This document shows positions 1 to 9,039 of a DNA stretch of 64,000 nt, one piece after another. How positions within the stretch are numbered: position 1 is the first letter of the stretch; each line of letters begins with the position of its first letter. The position numbers were made by a program, and so were the translations under genes. Below the pieces are notes generated by a model. The model saw nothing but the letters and a program-made list of their open reading frames with translations, searched no databases and had not been told where the DNA came from. Origin of the DNA: Nocardiopsis sp. CC223A (GTDB lineage Bacteria > Actinomycetota > Actinomycetes > Streptosporangiales > Streptosporangiaceae); NCBI RefSeq assembly GCF_030766825.1, contig NZ_JASFDV010000012.1, forward strand, positions 1 through 64,000, in the 5' to 3' direction.

Positions 1-957
1 GCGCCCGGCCAGCGAGGCGAGCAGCCCCGCCTTGCCGCCGGGGCCCGCGCACATGTCCAGCCACAGTTCGTCGCGGCCCTGGACGTCGACCCGGGTCAGG
101 GCGAGCGCCACCAGCTGGCTGGCCTCGTCCTGGACGGCGGCGCGGCCCTGGCGGACCTCGCGGATCGCCGCCGGGTCGCCCTCGGGCAGCCGCGCGCCGA
201 ACGGCGAGTACGGGGTGGGCTCGGCCCCGGCCGCGACCAGGTCGTCGACGGTGGCGCGGCCCGGCTTGGCCACCAGGGTCACCTTGGGGCGCTCGTTGTG
301 GGCGACGAGCAGGCGCTCGGTCTCCACCAGGCCGGTCTTGGACCGCTCCCCCAGGGCGCGGGCCAGCTCCTTGACGATCCAGCGCGGGTGGCTGTGCACC
401 ACCGACAGGTACCCGCTGGGGTCGACGGCGCGGTCCGGGGCGATGACGGCGGTCCACTCGTCCAGGTCGCGGGCCGAGACCTTGCGCAGGATCGCGTTGG
501 CGAACCGGGCCCGGTGCTGGCCGACCACCCGGCGGGCCAGGTCCACGGTGGCGCTGACGGCGGCGTGCGGCGGGATCTTGGTGGACAGCAGCTGGTGGGC
601 GCCCAGCCGCAGCAGCGGCAGCACCTCGGCGTCCACGGAGGCCAGCGTGCGGTCCACGCACGTCTCCATGATCGCGTCATAGGTGCCCTGGCGGCGCAGG
701 GTGCCGTAGGTCAGCTCGGTGGCCAGGGCCGCGTCGCGCCCGGCGATGCCGCGTTCGCCGAGCAGGGAGGGCAGCAGCAGGTTGGCGTAGGCCTCGCGGT
801 CCTGGACCGCGCGCAGGACGTCGTAGGCGACCCGGCGGGCCGGGTCGCGGGGCGCGCCGGACTTCGCGGCAGCGCCCTGGGTCCCGCCGGACCGTGCCCC
901 GCCGGAGTGGGGCCCGCGGCGCGGACGGCGGTACGGGGATCGGGACTGCTCGCTCAA
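1..957 (-). CDS. rsmB: 16S rRNA (cytosine-C5)-methyltransferase RsmB, 3' part cut by window edge
   Basis: Transfers a methyl group from SAM to C967 of 16S rRNA (E. coli numbering). The first ~45 residues are basic and low in complexity. A NusB-like RNA-binding domain follows (about residues 50-185), then the start of the methyltransferase domain, whose SAM-binding signature DMCAGPGGKAGLLA sits at the window edge. The catalytic cysteines lie outside the window, so the gene is partial. The TTG start at 957 was chosen because AGGAGC lies just upstream and the frame stays open from there to the edge. It follows fmt by 88 bp on the same strand, the usual actinobacterial fmt-rsmB pair. The family is certain and the exact start is less so. 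Confidence 0.9.
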   Translation of the reverse strand, partial: MSEQSRSPYRRPRRGPHSGGARSGGTQGAAAKSGAPRDPARRVAYDVLRAVQDREAYANLLLPSLLGERGIAGRDAALATELTYGTLRRQGTYDAIMETCVDRTLASVDAEVLPLLRLGAHQLLSTKIPPHAAVSATVDLARRVVGQHRARFANAILRKVSARDLDEWTAVIAPDRAVDPSGYLSVVHSHPRWIVKELARALGERSKTGLVETERLLVAHNERPKVTLVAKPGRATVDDLVAAGAEPTPYSPFGARLPEGDPAAIREVRQGRAAVQDEASQLVALALTRVDVQGRDELWLDMCAGPGGKAGLLASLAGR

Positions 958-1045
958 CGTGTGCTGCTCCTGGACCTGAAAGCCGGATCTGGAAGGACGT
1001 GACCGGGCGGGGCGCGGCCCCACCCGGTCACGAGCCTACGGCAGC

Positions 1046-1981
1046 TCAGTCGCCCAGGCGGTCATCCGCGGTGGGACGCACGCCACGGGCCCAGTCCACG
1101 GCGTTCATCGCGCGCTTGCCCTGGGGCTGCACCTCGCCCAGCCGGACCGGGTGGGTGGCGGTGCCGACCAGCACCCGCTTCTTGTCGGCGTGCAGGCGGC
1201 CCGGGTCCAGCACCGGGGTGTCGGCGTCGGTGACGGGGACGAGGGGTCCGAGCTTGAGCCGGGCGCCGCGGAAGGTCGTCCAGGCTCCGGGGGCGGGCGT
1301 GCAGGCGCGCACCAGCCGGTCGACGCGCTGGGCCGGGGCGGTGAAGTCGACCTCGGCGTCGGCGGGCTCCAGCTTGGAGGCGTAGGAGACCTCGGCGTCG
1401 GGCTGCGGGACCGGGGACAGCTCGCCCGAGGCGATGCCGTCGAGGGTGCGGACCAGCAGCCCCGCGCCCGCGTCGGCCAGCCGGTCCAGGAGTTCGCCGC
1501 TGGTGTCGGTGGGGCGGACGGCCTCGGTGAGGGTGCCGTAGACGGGGCCGGCGTCCAGTTCCTTGACGATCCGGAACGTGGAGGCCCCGGTGACGTCGTC
1601 GCCGTGCAGGACGGCGTGCTGGACGGGGGCGGCGCCGCGCCAGGCGGGCAGCAGGGAGAAGTGCAGGTTGACCCAGCCGTGGCGGGGGATGTCCAGGGCG
1701 GCCTGGGGCAGCAGCGCGCCGTAGGCGACCACCGGGCAGCAGTCGGGGGCGATCTCGGCCAGGCGGGCCAGGAAGGCCGGGTCGCCCGCCTTGAGGGGCT
1801 TGAGGACCTCGATGCCCGCCTTCTCGGCGAGTTCGGCGACCGGGCTGGGGGCCACCTTGCGCCCGCGCCCGGAGCGGGCGTCGGGTCGGGTGACGACGGC
1901 GGCGACCTCGTGGTCGGAGTCGATCAGGGCCTGTAGGGACGCGACCGCGACCTGCGGTGTTCCGGCGAAGACGAGTTTCAT
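1046..1981 (-). CDS. fmt: methionyl-tRNA formyltransferase
   Basis: Formylates initiator Met-tRNA using 10-formyl-tetrahydrofolate, so that translation can start with fMet. The protein is 311 aa, the normal family length. It begins [16 protein letters not shown], the typical Fmt N-terminus, and holds the folate/active-site stretch [15 protein letters not shown] at about residues 107-121, followed by the conserved T-G-A-S-T-F and ELDAGP segments. The C-terminal OB-like tRNA-binding domain follows. The ATG at 1981 is preferred over upstream in-frame codons because it gives the canonical N-terminus. The gene is transcribed away from priA across a 113-bp gap that should hold both promoters. Confidence 0.97.
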   Translation of the reverse strand: MKLVFAGTPQVAVASLQALIDSDHEVAAVVTRPDARSGRGRKVAPSPVAELAEKAGIEVLKPLKAGDPAFLARLAEIAPDCCPVVAYGALLPQAALDIPRHGWVNLHFSLLPAWRGAAPVQHAVLHGDDVTGASTFRIVKELDAGPVYGTLTEAVRPTDTSGELLDRLADAGAGLLVRTLDGIASGELSPVPQPDAEVSYASKLEPADAEVDFTAPAQRVDRLVRACTPAPGAWTTFRGARLKLGPLVPVTDADTPVLDPGRLHADKKRVLVGTATHPVRLGEVQPQGKRAMNAVDWARGVRPTADDRLGD

Positions 1982-2094
1982 GCGGGTCCCCCCTGGCTGT
2001 GCGGTCCGCGGCCCACCGCCGCGGTTCCCAGTTCTACCAGCCGTCCAGGGCGTCCCACGGCCGGTGTCGCCGGCTTCTGGTACACCAGAGGGTG

Positions 2095-4179
2095 ATGACA
2101 TCCCAGCCCACCGGACCCGACGGGGTCCTCTTCGAGCTTGCCGCCGCCCCGGTGGAGAAGAAACAGGGGAGGAAGCCGGAGAAGAAGCGGTCCGGCCGCC
2201 CGGCCCCGCGCACGCCCGCCGAGCGGCTGCCGGTCGCGCGCGTGGTGGTGGACACCCCGCTGCCGCACCTGGACCGGTACTTCGACTACCGGGTGCCCGC
2301 CGACATGGACGAGGCGGCGGTGCCGGGCTGCCGGGTGCGGGTGCGGTTCAACAACCGGAAGCTGGCCGGGTTCCTGGCCGAGCGGGTGGAGGCGTCGGAG
2401 TTCGCCGGGCGGCTGGCCTACCTGGACTCGGTGGTCTCCCCCGAGCCGGTGCTCACCCCCGAGGTCCTGGGGCTGTCCCGCGCGGTCGCGGACCGGTACG
2501 CGGGCACCCTGAGCGACGTGCTGCGGCTGGCGGTGCCGCCCCGGCACGCCCGGGCCGAGAAGGAGGAGTCGGCCGGGTGCGCCGAGGGGGACCTCGCCGC
2601 GCCGGAGGCGGGGCCGTGGCGGGACTACCCCGACGGCCCGGCGTTCCTGGCGGAGCTGGCCGCGGGGAGGGCGCCCCGGGCGGTGTGGAACGCGCTGCCG
2701 GGCCCGGACTGGCCCGAGGCGATCGCCGTGGCGGCGGGCACCGCGCTGGCCGCCGGGCGGGGCACCGTGGTCGTGGTGCCCGACGGCCGGGACGTGGAGC
2801 GGGTGGACGCGGCGCTGACCGCGGTGCTGGGCCCGGACCGGCACGTGGCACTGACCGCCGGACTGGGCCCGGCCGAGCGGTACCGGCGGTGGCTGGCGGT
2901 GCTGCGCGACCGGGTGCGGGTGGTGGTCGGCACCCGGGCGGCGGCGTTCGCCCCGGTGCGCGACGTGGGCCTGGTGGTGCTGTGGGACGACGGGGACGAC
3001 GTGCACGCCGACCCGCACGCCCCCTACCCGCACGCGCGCACGGTGCTGTCGATGCGCGCCCACCGGGCGCAGGCCGGGGCGCTGATCGGCGGGCACACCC
3101 GGACCACCGACGCCCAGATGCTGGTGGACTCGGGCTGGGCGGGGCAGCTGGTCGCCGACCGGGCGGTGCTGCGGCGGCGCGCCCCGGTGGTGCGGGCCGC
3201 CGGTGACGACCGGGAGCTGGAGCGGGACGGGGCCGCGCGCTCGGCGCGGCTGCCCGGTCTGGCCCTGCGGGTGGCCAGGCAGGCCTCGCGGGAGGGCGCG
3301 GTGCTGTTCCAGGTGCCGCGGCGCGGCTACCTGGCGACGCTGGCCTGTGCGGGCTGCCGGGAGCCCGCGCGCTGCGACGCCTGCCATGGTCCGCTGGCGG
3401 TGCGCGGTTCGCACGCCCTGCCCTCCTGCGGGTGGTGCGGGCGGGTGGCGGGCGCGTGGGCGTGCCCCGAGTGCGGGGTGACCCGGATGCGCGCGGTGGT
3501 GGTGGGCGACCGGCGCACCGCGGAGGAGCTGGGGCGGGCCTTCCCGTCGGTGACGGTGCGCACCTCGGGCCGCGACGAGGTGCTGGCCGCGGTACCGGGG
3601 TCGCCGTCGCTGGTGGTGGCCACCCCGGGCGCCGAACCGGTGGCCGAGGGCGGTTACGCGGCGGCGGTGCTGCTGGACGGCTGGGCGCTGCTCAACCGGC
3701 TGGACCTGCGGGCGACCGAGGAGACGCTGCGGCGCTGGCTGAGTGCGGCGGCCCTGGTGCGCCCGGGCGGCACGGTGGTGGTGTGCGCCGACGCGTCCTC
3801 GCCGGTGGTGCAGTCGCTGGTGCGCTGGGACCCGGCGGGGTTCGCCGAACGCGAGCTGGCCGACCGCCGCGAGCTGGCCTTCCCCCCGGCGGTGTCGATG
3901 GCGTCGGTGACCGGCGGCCCCGAGCACGTGCGCGAACTCCTGGACCAGGTGGAGCTGCCCGAGGGGGTGGAGCTCCTGGGCCCGGTGCCCGTCGGGCCCG
4001 ACCGCGAGGGCCCGACCGGCCCGGGCGGGACGAACACGACCGAGCGCGCCCTGCTCCGGGTGCCCCGCGCCGGTGTGGGCGCCCTGGCCCGCGCCCTCAA
4101 GGTCGCGGCGGCCGCCCGCAGCGCCCGCCGCGAGGAGCACCTGGCCCAGATCCGCGTCGACCCCCTCCAGGTCGTCTAG
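2095..4179 (+). CDS. priA: primosomal protein N' (PriA-like), helicase motifs lost
   Basis: A PriA homologue of 694 aa, the protein that restarts collapsed replication forks. The N-terminal 3'-DNA-binding domain ([19 protein letters not shown], about residues 48-66) and the Cys-rich zinc-binding region ([15 protein letters not shown] and CGWCG...CPEC, about residues 420-465) are clear. In contrast, the Walker A position reads [13 protein letters not shown] with no GxGKT, and the DEEH box is replaced by WDDGDD, so ATP hydrolysis is unlikely. Loss of helicase motifs is known for actinobacterial PriA. The start could be the GTG at 2092 or the ATG at 2095 behind AGAGGG. It is divergent from fmt, whereas in many relatives the three genes run together. 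Confidence 0.92.
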   Translation: MTSQPTGPDGVLFELAAAPVEKKQGRKPEKKRSGRPAPRTPAERLPVARVVVDTPLPHLDRYFDYRVPADMDEAAVPGCRVRVRFNNRKLAGFLAERVEASEFAGRLAYLDSVVSPEPVLTPEVLGLSRAVADRYAGTLSDVLRLAVPPRHARAEKEESAGCAEGDLAAPEAGPWRDYPDGPAFLAELAAGRAPRAVWNALPGPDWPEAIAVAAGTALAAGRGTVVVVPDGRDVERVDAALTAVLGPDRHVALTAGLGPAERYRRWLAVLRDRVRVVVGTRAAAFAPVRDVGLVVLWDDGDDVHADPHAPYPHARTVLSMRAHRAQAGALIGGHTRTTDAQMLVDSGWAGQLVADRAVLRRRAPVVRAAGDDRELERDGAARSARLPGLALRVARQASREGAVLFQVPRRGYLATLACAGCREPARCDACHGPLAVRGSHALPSCGWCGRVAGAWACPECGVTRMRAVVVGDRRTAEELGRAFPSVTVRTSGRDEVLAAVPGSPSLVVATPGAEPVAEGGYAAAVLLDGWALLNRLDLRATEETLRRWLSAAALVRPGGTVVVCADASSPVVQSLVRWDPAGFAERELADRRELAFPPAVSMASVTGGPEHVRELLDQVELPEGVELLGPVPVGPDREGPTGPGGTNTTERALLRVPRAGVGALARALKVAAAARSARREEHLAQIRVDPLQVV

Positions 4180-4188
4180 CGCACGAGG

Positions 4189-4722
4189 TCACCGGGAGCC
4201 CGCGCGGTAGAGGTCGCGGAGCAGGGCGACCTCGGCGTTGTGGTGGATGACCTCGCGCTGGACGTGCAGGACGAGGGCGACCATGGGGAAGTCGGCCCAC
4301 TCGGGTGACTCGGTGCCGCCGACCGGGGCGGCCAGGCCCTCCTCGTCCAGGGAGCGGACGTGGTCGGACCAGGAGAGGTACGCCAGGCGCAGGCGTTCGC
4401 GGGCGCCGTCGGCGGTGCCGGGCCATTCGACGCCGTGCAGGGCGCCGTGGCCGAAGTGGCGGTCGTCGCGCAGTTCCAGGACCTCGACGACGATGTGGCC
4501 CAGCCGCCAGGCGATGGTGGTGACCGGCGGCGGGTCGGGCTCGGGGGTGACACGGTCGGGGCGGAAGCGGCCGTCGGGGCCGGGGCGCACGCCCCAGGCG
4601 CCGGGGGCGGGCTCCCAGTGGAACTCGGCGTCGGTGAGCCCCTCCAGCCGGGGCCACAGCGAGAAGTCCCAGTAGAACTGGAGCTGCGCCAGGATCTCCC
4701 CGGTCCAGTTCAGCGCCGCCAT
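4189..4722 (-). CDS. DinB-superfamily protein
   Basis: A 177-residue protein of the DinB/YfiT four-helix-bundle superfamily. Members bind a divalent metal through three histidines and include thiol transferases such as the mycothiol- and bacillithiol-dependent enzymes. Candidate ligands are the His in WRLGHIVVEVLELR and the two in HVQREVIHHNAEV near the C-terminus, in the usual spacing. The segment EFHWEPAPGAWGVRPG matches the loop seen in many actinobacterial paralogues. The substrate cannot be told from sequence. Its start overlaps the end of the upstream methyltransferase gene by 13 nt, so the two are probably translationally coupled. Confidence 0.8.
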   Translation of the reverse strand: MAALNWTGEILAQLQFYWDFSLWPRLEGLTDAEFHWEPAPGAWGVRPGPDGRFRPDRVTPEPDPPPVTTIAWRLGHIVVEVLELRDDRHFGHGALHGVEWPGTADGARERLRLAYLSWSDHVRSLDEEGLAAPVGGTESPEWADFPMVALVLHVQREVIHHNAEVALLRDLYRAGSR

Positions 4723-5408
4723 CGTCCCGTGCCCCCGCCTCGTGCGGGCGCGCGGCCGAGCGCGCCCAGGATTCCGCTGCCGCGGTCCGCCACGTCCTCG
4801 TCCGGGTAGGGCCACCACGTCAGGTCGGCGGCCCCGGGTTCGACGGGGTGGAAGGGGGCCAGGGCGCGCAGCAGCACCTGGTGGGGCGCGGTGGAGGCCA
4901 GGGCGAGGTGGCCGCCGCCGCGCAGCAGGCCGTACAGGTCGGCGACGCCCTCGGGAGGGGTGTCCGCGGTGAAGGGCCGGGTCATGAGAACGGCGACGGG
5001 CTCGTCGAGGTCGACGAGCCCGGAGGTGGTGAGGCGGTGCAGGGCGGCGGAGGGGCCGCCGTCGCCGGAGACGACGGCTCCGTCCGAGGAGGCGAGGGTC
5101 CCGGCGACCCCGGACGGGGCGATGTGGACGACGCGGGCCCCGGGCCGGTGGGCGCGGACCACGTCGGCCAGGCCGGGCACCGGACAGCCCCAGTCGACGA
5201 ACTGGGTGGTCCGGGCGTCGGCGCACAGGTAGGCGGTCACCCGGTTCAGGAACGCGGTGTGGCGGCGGACGGCCTCGTCGGGTTCCGGGCTCGGGCGCGG
5301 GGGCCGGCCGCGCAGGTCGACGACGCCGGAGCCGCGGCCGCGGCGGCGCACCGGTTCCCGATGGGCGCCCGTGAGCGGTCCCGCCCCGTTGCCTCGGACG
5401 TCCGTCAC
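4710..5408 (-). CDS. DUF574-type SAM-dependent methyltransferase, divergent
   Basis: Looks like the actinobacterial 'S-adenosyl methyltransferase' family (DUF574, PF04672): NRVTAYLCADARTTQFVDWG lies where members have R-A-V-R...IRQFLDIG, and HIAPSGVAGTL lies where they have DxDPxVL. The glycine-rich SAM loop is altered (DWGCPVPG rather than DIGTGLPT), and the protein is shorter (232 aa) than the usual ~265, so activity is uncertain. The GTG at 5408 follows GGGGGAG at a good distance; in-frame starts at 5414 and 5483 lack this. It is the first gene of a two-gene unit with the DinB-like gene. The target molecule is unknown. Confidence 0.65.
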   Translation of the reverse strand: MTDVRGNGAGPLTGAHREPVRRRGRGSGVVDLRGRPPRPSPEPDEAVRRHTAFLNRVTAYLCADARTTQFVDWGCPVPGLADVVRAHRPGARVVHIAPSGVAGTLASSDGAVVSGDGGPSAALHRLTTSGLVDLDEPVAVLMTRPFTADTPPEGVADLYGLLRGGGHLALASTAPHQVLLRALAPFHPVEPGAADLTWWPYPDEDVADRGSGILGALGRAPARGGGTGRWRR

Positions 5409-5621
5409 GATCACGCTCCCCCAGCCGGTCCGCTCGTGGGAGGCAGGGTGCGCCGTCGACAGGACCGATCGGGTCCGCGGCACCGCGCCATGCCATCAGG
5501 GCCTGATGCTACCCCCTGGAAAAGTGATTCCCGGCACATCCTCCTGTGTTATGTGCCCTATTTCGTCGTTTGTCGTGCCTTGTGCCCTCAAGGTTTCCGA
5601 GGCGTAGGTCCCGAAACGCAC

Positions 5622-5655
5622 ATCGGGGGCGCCGCCCGCAGGCGACGCCCCCGAT
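5622..5655 (-). terminator. terminator-like hairpin after the aminotransferase gene
   Basis: Inverted repeat with 10-bp arms (ATCGGGGGCG / CGCCCCCGAT) around a 14-nt loop, about 65 nt past the stop of the minus-strand aminotransferase gene. No T-run follows, as is common in high-GC actinomycetes. The rest of 5409-5719 is non-coding: it holds a second GC-rich hairpin near 5664-5690 and, at about 5520-5600, the AT-richer promoter region of the DUF574 gene. Confidence 0.55.
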
Positions 5656-5719
5656 CGGGGACCCCCGTCCCGGGGGACGGCGGGGGCCGCCCCGCCGCAG
5701 GGGCCCGGCGGGGTGACCG

Positions 5720-7054
5720 TCAACGGGGGTCGGGCACCGGGACCAGGCGCCCGTCGGCGTCCGCGTACTCCCAGCGCGGGCCGCGCTCGACCAGGTCGGC
5801 GACCGCGCCGACGAGCCGGTCCACGTGCTCCCAGGTGGTGCCGATGCCCAGGCTGGCCCGGACCGCCTGGCCGTGCCCCCGCGGCAGCAGGTGGCGGGTG
5901 AGCGGGTGGGCGCAGAACAGGCCGTCGCGGACGCCGATCCCGTACTCGGCCGACAGCGCCGCCGCCAGCAGGTCGGCGGGGATCCCGTCCACGACGAACG
6001 ACACGATGCCCACCCGCGGATGGTCCTCGCCCCACAGGGACAGCTCGTGCACGCCCCCGATCTCGGCCAGCCCCGCGCGCAACCGCTCCACCAGCGCGGT
6101 CTCGCGGATGTGCAGCAGTTCCTGCACCCGCGGGGTCAGGGTGTCGCAGGCCGCGGCCAGGGCGACCGCGCCCAGCACGTTGGGGCTGCCCGCCTCGTGC
6201 CGGGCGGGCAGGTCGTTCCACACCACGTCGTGCTCGGTGACCAGCCGTGTGGCACCACCGCCGGCCAGGTAGGGCGCGGCCTCCTGCAACCAGTCGGCGC
6301 GCCCGGCCAGCACGCCCGACCCGAACGGGGCGTAGAGCTTGTGGGCGGACAGGGCGACGTAGTCGGCGCCGGTGTCCCTCAGGCTGAACGGCAGGTGCGG
6401 GGCGTACTGGGCGGCGTCCACCACCACGCGGGCGCCCTCGGCGTGGGCGACCGCCACCAGCTCCTCGACCGGCCAGATCTCGCCGGTGACGTTGGAGGCG
6501 GCGGTGACGCAGAGCAGGCGCGGCCCCCGCGGGGCGGCGGCCAGGGCGGCGCGGGCCGCGTCGATCGCCGCCCGCGGGGACTCCGGCAGCGGCAGGCGCA
6601 CGACCGACCCGGCTCGGGAGGCCGGGTGCTCCCAGGGCAGCAGGCTCGCGTGGTGCTCGGACTCGAACACGACCACCGTGCAGCCCTGTGGCACCGCGCG
6701 GGCCAGCAGGTTGAGGGCGTCGGTGGTGCCGCGCACGAACACCACGGCGTCGGCGGGCTCGGTGCGCGCCCCCAGGAAGCGGGACACCGAGCGGCGGGCC
6801 CGCTCGTAGGCGTCGGTGCTGACCTGGGAGTGGTGCCCGGCGCCGCGGTGCACGCTGGCGTAGTGGGGAAGGGCCGCCGACAGGGCCTCGGCGACCGGGG
6901 TCAGACAGGGGGCGCTGGCCGCGTAGTCCAGGTTGGCGTACTCGACCCGCCCGCCGAAGACCAGGGGGACGCCCTCCTCGGCGGTGACGATCGTGCACCG
7001 GCCCAGGTCGGGCTGGGCGGACCGGGCGGAGCCGATGGGAGTGACGACGGTCAT
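5720..7054 (-). CDS. aminotransferase class V (cysteine desulfurase / selenocysteine lyase-like)
   Basis: A 444-residue PLP enzyme of the class V fold. The PLP lysine lies in SAHKLYAPFGSGVL (about residue 227), preceded by the PLP-ring Asp/Gln stretch VVVDAAQYAPH. ANLDYAASAPCL near residue 40 is the usual N-terminal signature, and residues around LPARHEAGSPN resemble the substrate-loop region. This subgroup is annotated as cysteine desulfurase-like, but members act on various sulfur or amino substrates, so the reaction stays open. The ATG at 7054 follows AGAGGTG. A SAM-IV riboswitch directly upstream ties the gene to sulfur-amino-acid metabolism: it should be switched off when SAM is plentiful. 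Confidence 0.85.
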   Translation of the reverse strand: MTVVTPIGSARSAQPDLGRCTIVTAEEGVPLVFGGRVEYANLDYAASAPCLTPVAEALSAALPHYASVHRGAGHHSQVSTDAYERARRSVSRFLGARTEPADAVVFVRGTTDALNLLARAVPQGCTVVVFESEHHASLLPWEHPASRAGSVVRLPLPESPRAAIDAARAALAAAPRGPRLLCVTAASNVTGEIWPVEELVAVAHAEGARVVVDAAQYAPHLPFSLRDTGADYVALSAHKLYAPFGSGVLAGRADWLQEAAPYLAGGGATRLVTEHDVVWNDLPARHEAGSPNVLGAVALAAACDTLTPRVQELLHIRETALVERLRAGLAEIGGVHELSLWGEDHPRVGIVSFVVDGIPADLLAAALSAEYGIGVRDGLFCAHPLTRHLLPRGHGQAVRASLGIGTTWEHVDRLVGAVADLVERGPRWEYADADGRLVPVPDPR

Positions 7055-7106
7055 GGCACACCTCTTCAGTGGGTCGTGGGACCCACGGGTGCCGATCAGG
7101 CAGCGC

Positions 7107-7228
7107 CAAGGGTCCGCGCTTGTCCGACACGGTCGTGTCGGGACCTGGTCCTCACCCGGGGCACCCCACCGCGGATGGAGGGTTGCCGACCAGCAAGCCG
7201 GGGCTTCGCGCTGGTACTCGTGACCTGC
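7107..7228 (-). promoter_or_regulatory. SAM-IV riboswitch
   Basis: Read on the minus strand the leader contains the SAM-IV core in order: GGTCACGAGTACCAGCG, then AAGCCCCGGCTTGCTGG, CGGCAACCCTCC, CCGCGGTGGGGTGCCCC and GGGTGAGGACC, which closes the stem. A variable hairpin follows (GACACGACCGTGTC) and then the pseudoknot-side element CAAGCGCGGACC. This matches the actinomycete SAM-IV class (Rfam SAM-IV), which shares the SAM-I ligand core. It ends about 50 nt before the aminotransferase start and presumably lowers that gene's expression when SAM is bound. The order and spacing of conserved blocks make the call strong. Confidence 0.93.
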
Positions 7229-7424
7229 GACGCAGATTAACACAGCGCTCGCGGGGCGCAACAGGGCGATTCGGGTGTGGTCCGGGACACGCTTCGTGCC
7301 GCCCCCGCTCGACAGCCGGGGAACGGGCGCGCCATACTGGCCCTTGCCTGCCCTCACGTCGCGGGTGTCCGGTTCCCCCCGGACGCCTCCCAGGCGCGAG
7401 ACTCCAGAGCGTTGGAGTTCTCGC

Positions 7425-7820
7425 ATGCCCGCGATCGAAGAGGTGACGTACGTGCACGACCGTATGCGGCAGGTCTTCCGCAATCCCCGGGTCGTCCTGA
7501 TCTCCGGCTACGCCCGGCTGCCCGACTCCGTGGCCAGCCATTCCCAGTACCAGCGCCTGGGCGTCGTCCTGGCCGTGGACACCGCCGACGGCCGGATCGT
7601 CGCAGCCGACACCACGCTCCTCACCGACCTGGCCAAGGACTTCTTCCGGGCCCTGGTCGAGGGCGAGTCGGTCACCGAGGACATCGCCGAACTGGTGCGC
7701 CGGGTGCAGACCCGTTACGCGGGCCAGTCCGGGGCCGCCCTCACCACCGCGCTGCGCCGCTGCCTGGAGAGCTACCACCAGCTCAGGGACGACCACCAGT
7801 TGCCCAGCGGCGAGGAGTGA
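7425..7820 (+). CDS. DUF3870-like protein
   Basis: A 131-residue soluble protein resembling the DUF3870 family, of unknown function. The body runs VLISGYARLPDSVAS, then a region of the form GVVLAVDT-DGRIVAADTTLLT and a helical C-terminus (LAKDFFRALVEGESV...). It has no signal peptide or membrane segment. The ATG at 7425 was chosen because GTTGGAG lies 7 nt upstream; upstream in-frame codons have no such site. It ends 4 nt before the CoA-transferase start and so probably shares that operon. DUF3870 genes are often found near CoA-dependent acid catabolism genes, but a direct role here is only inferred. Confidence 0.75.
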   Translation: MPAIEEVTYVHDRMRQVFRNPRVVLISGYARLPDSVASHSQYQRLGVVLAVDTADGRIVAADTTLLTDLAKDFFRALVEGESVTEDIAELVRRVQTRYAGQSGAALTTALRRCLESYHQLRDDHQLPSGEE

Positions 7821-7824
7821 ATCC

Positions 7825-9039
7825 GTGTCCGAACCCCTACCCCTGGCCGGGGTGCGCGTCGCCGACCTGTCCCGGGTCCTGGCCGGCCCCTACGCCACCA
7901 TGCTCCTGGCGGACATGGGAGCCGAAGTGATCAAGGTCGAACAGCCCGGCCGGGGCGACGACACCCGCGCCTGGGGCCCGCCCTGGGCGGGCGGGGAGGC
8001 CGCCTACTTCCTGTCGGTGAACCGCAACAAGCGCAGCCTGGCCGTCGACCTGAAGGACCCCGACGGGCGGGCCGCCGTGCAGGAGCTGTGCGCGGGCTCC
8101 GACGTGGTGGTGCAGAACTTCCGGCCCGGCGTCATCGACCGCCTGGGCCTGGGCTACGCCGACGTCAGCGCCCGCAATCCGGCGGTCGTGTACTGCTCGG
8201 TGAGCGGGTTCGGGCCCGAGCACGAACCCGCGGGCCGACCCGGGTTCGACATCGTGGTGCAGGCCGAGAGCGGCCTGATGGGCACCACCGGCCCCGCCGA
8301 GGGCCCGGCCAGCAAGGTGGGGGTGGCCCTCACCGACGTGCTCACCGGGCTCAACGCCGCGGTGGGCATCCTGGGCGCCCTGCTGCGGGCCCGCGCCACC
8401 GGCCGGGGCGAGGAGATCAGCGCGTCCCTGATCAACTCCACCCTGTCCGGCCTGGTCAACCTCACCCAGCAGGCGCTGGTCACCGGGGTCGAGCCCGCCC
8501 GGGTCGGCAACGCCCACACCACGATCGTCCCCTACCAGGCGTTCCCCACCGCCGACGCCGACCTCGTCATCGCCGCCGGCAACGACGCGCTGTACCGGCG
8601 CATGTGCGAGGCCCTGGACCGCCCCGACCTGGCGAAGGACCCCCGCTACGCCACCAACCCGGACCGGGTGGCGCACCGCGGGGAGCTGGTCGGGGAGATC
8701 AGCGCGACCCTGCGCTCCCGGCCCGCCGACCACTGGGCCGAACGCCTGCTGGCGGCGGGCGTGCCCGTGGGCCGGGTCCGCGGGGTGCTGGACGCGCTGC
8801 GCACCGCCGACGCCCACGGCGACGACGTGCTGCGCACCGTCGACCACCCCACCGCCGGTCTCCTGGAGCAGGTCCGCGCCGGGTTCCGGCTGGAGAACAC
8901 GCCTCCCCCGCTGACCGCGCCGCCCCTGCTGGGGCAGCACTCCCGGGAGATCCTCACCGAACTGGGCCTGGCCGCCGACCGGATCGACGCGATGGTCGAA
9001 CGCGGCGCCGTCCAGCAGCACCCGAAAGGAAACACATGA
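7825..9039 (+). CDS. class III CoA-transferase (CaiB/BaiF family), probably glutarate- or dicarboxylate-type
   Basis: Moves CoA between carboxylic acids. 404 aa, the normal length. Family hallmarks: LAGVRVADLSRVLAGPYA at the N-terminus, the GAEVIKVEQPGRGDDTR loop, NRNKRSLAVDLK, and the aspartate-containing PGFDIVVQAESG (about residue 142), whose Asp forms the acyl-CoA anhydride in the family. The stop overlaps the start of the next gene, a glutaryl-CoA dehydrogenase, by 4 nt (ATGA). This pairing is that of succinyl-CoA:glutarate CoA-transferase with its dehydrogenase, so glutarate is the likely acceptor. The assignment rests on context. Confidence 0.85.
   Translation: MSEPLPLAGVRVADLSRVLAGPYATMLLADMGAEVIKVEQPGRGDDTRAWGPPWAGGEAAYFLSVNRNKRSLAVDLKDPDGRAAVQELCAGSDVVVQNFRPGVIDRLGLGYADVSARNPAVVYCSVSGFGPEHEPAGRPGFDIVVQAESGLMGTTGPAEGPASKVGVALTDVLTGLNAAVGILGALLRARATGRGEEISASLINSTLSGLVNLTQQALVTGVEPARVGNAHTTIVPYQAFPTADADLVIAAGNDALYRRMCEALDRPDLAKDPRYATNPDRVAHRGELVGEISATLRSRPADHWAERLLAAGVPVGRVRGVLDALRTADAHGDDVLRTVDHPTAGLLEQVRAGFRLENTPPPLTAPPLLGQHSREILTELGLAADRIDAMVERGAVQQHPKGNT

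Noticed and set aside
1978-4140. Long minus-strand frame opposite priA
   Set aside because: His/Arg/Gly-rich composition typical of a shadow frame; priA has clear domains on the plus strand.
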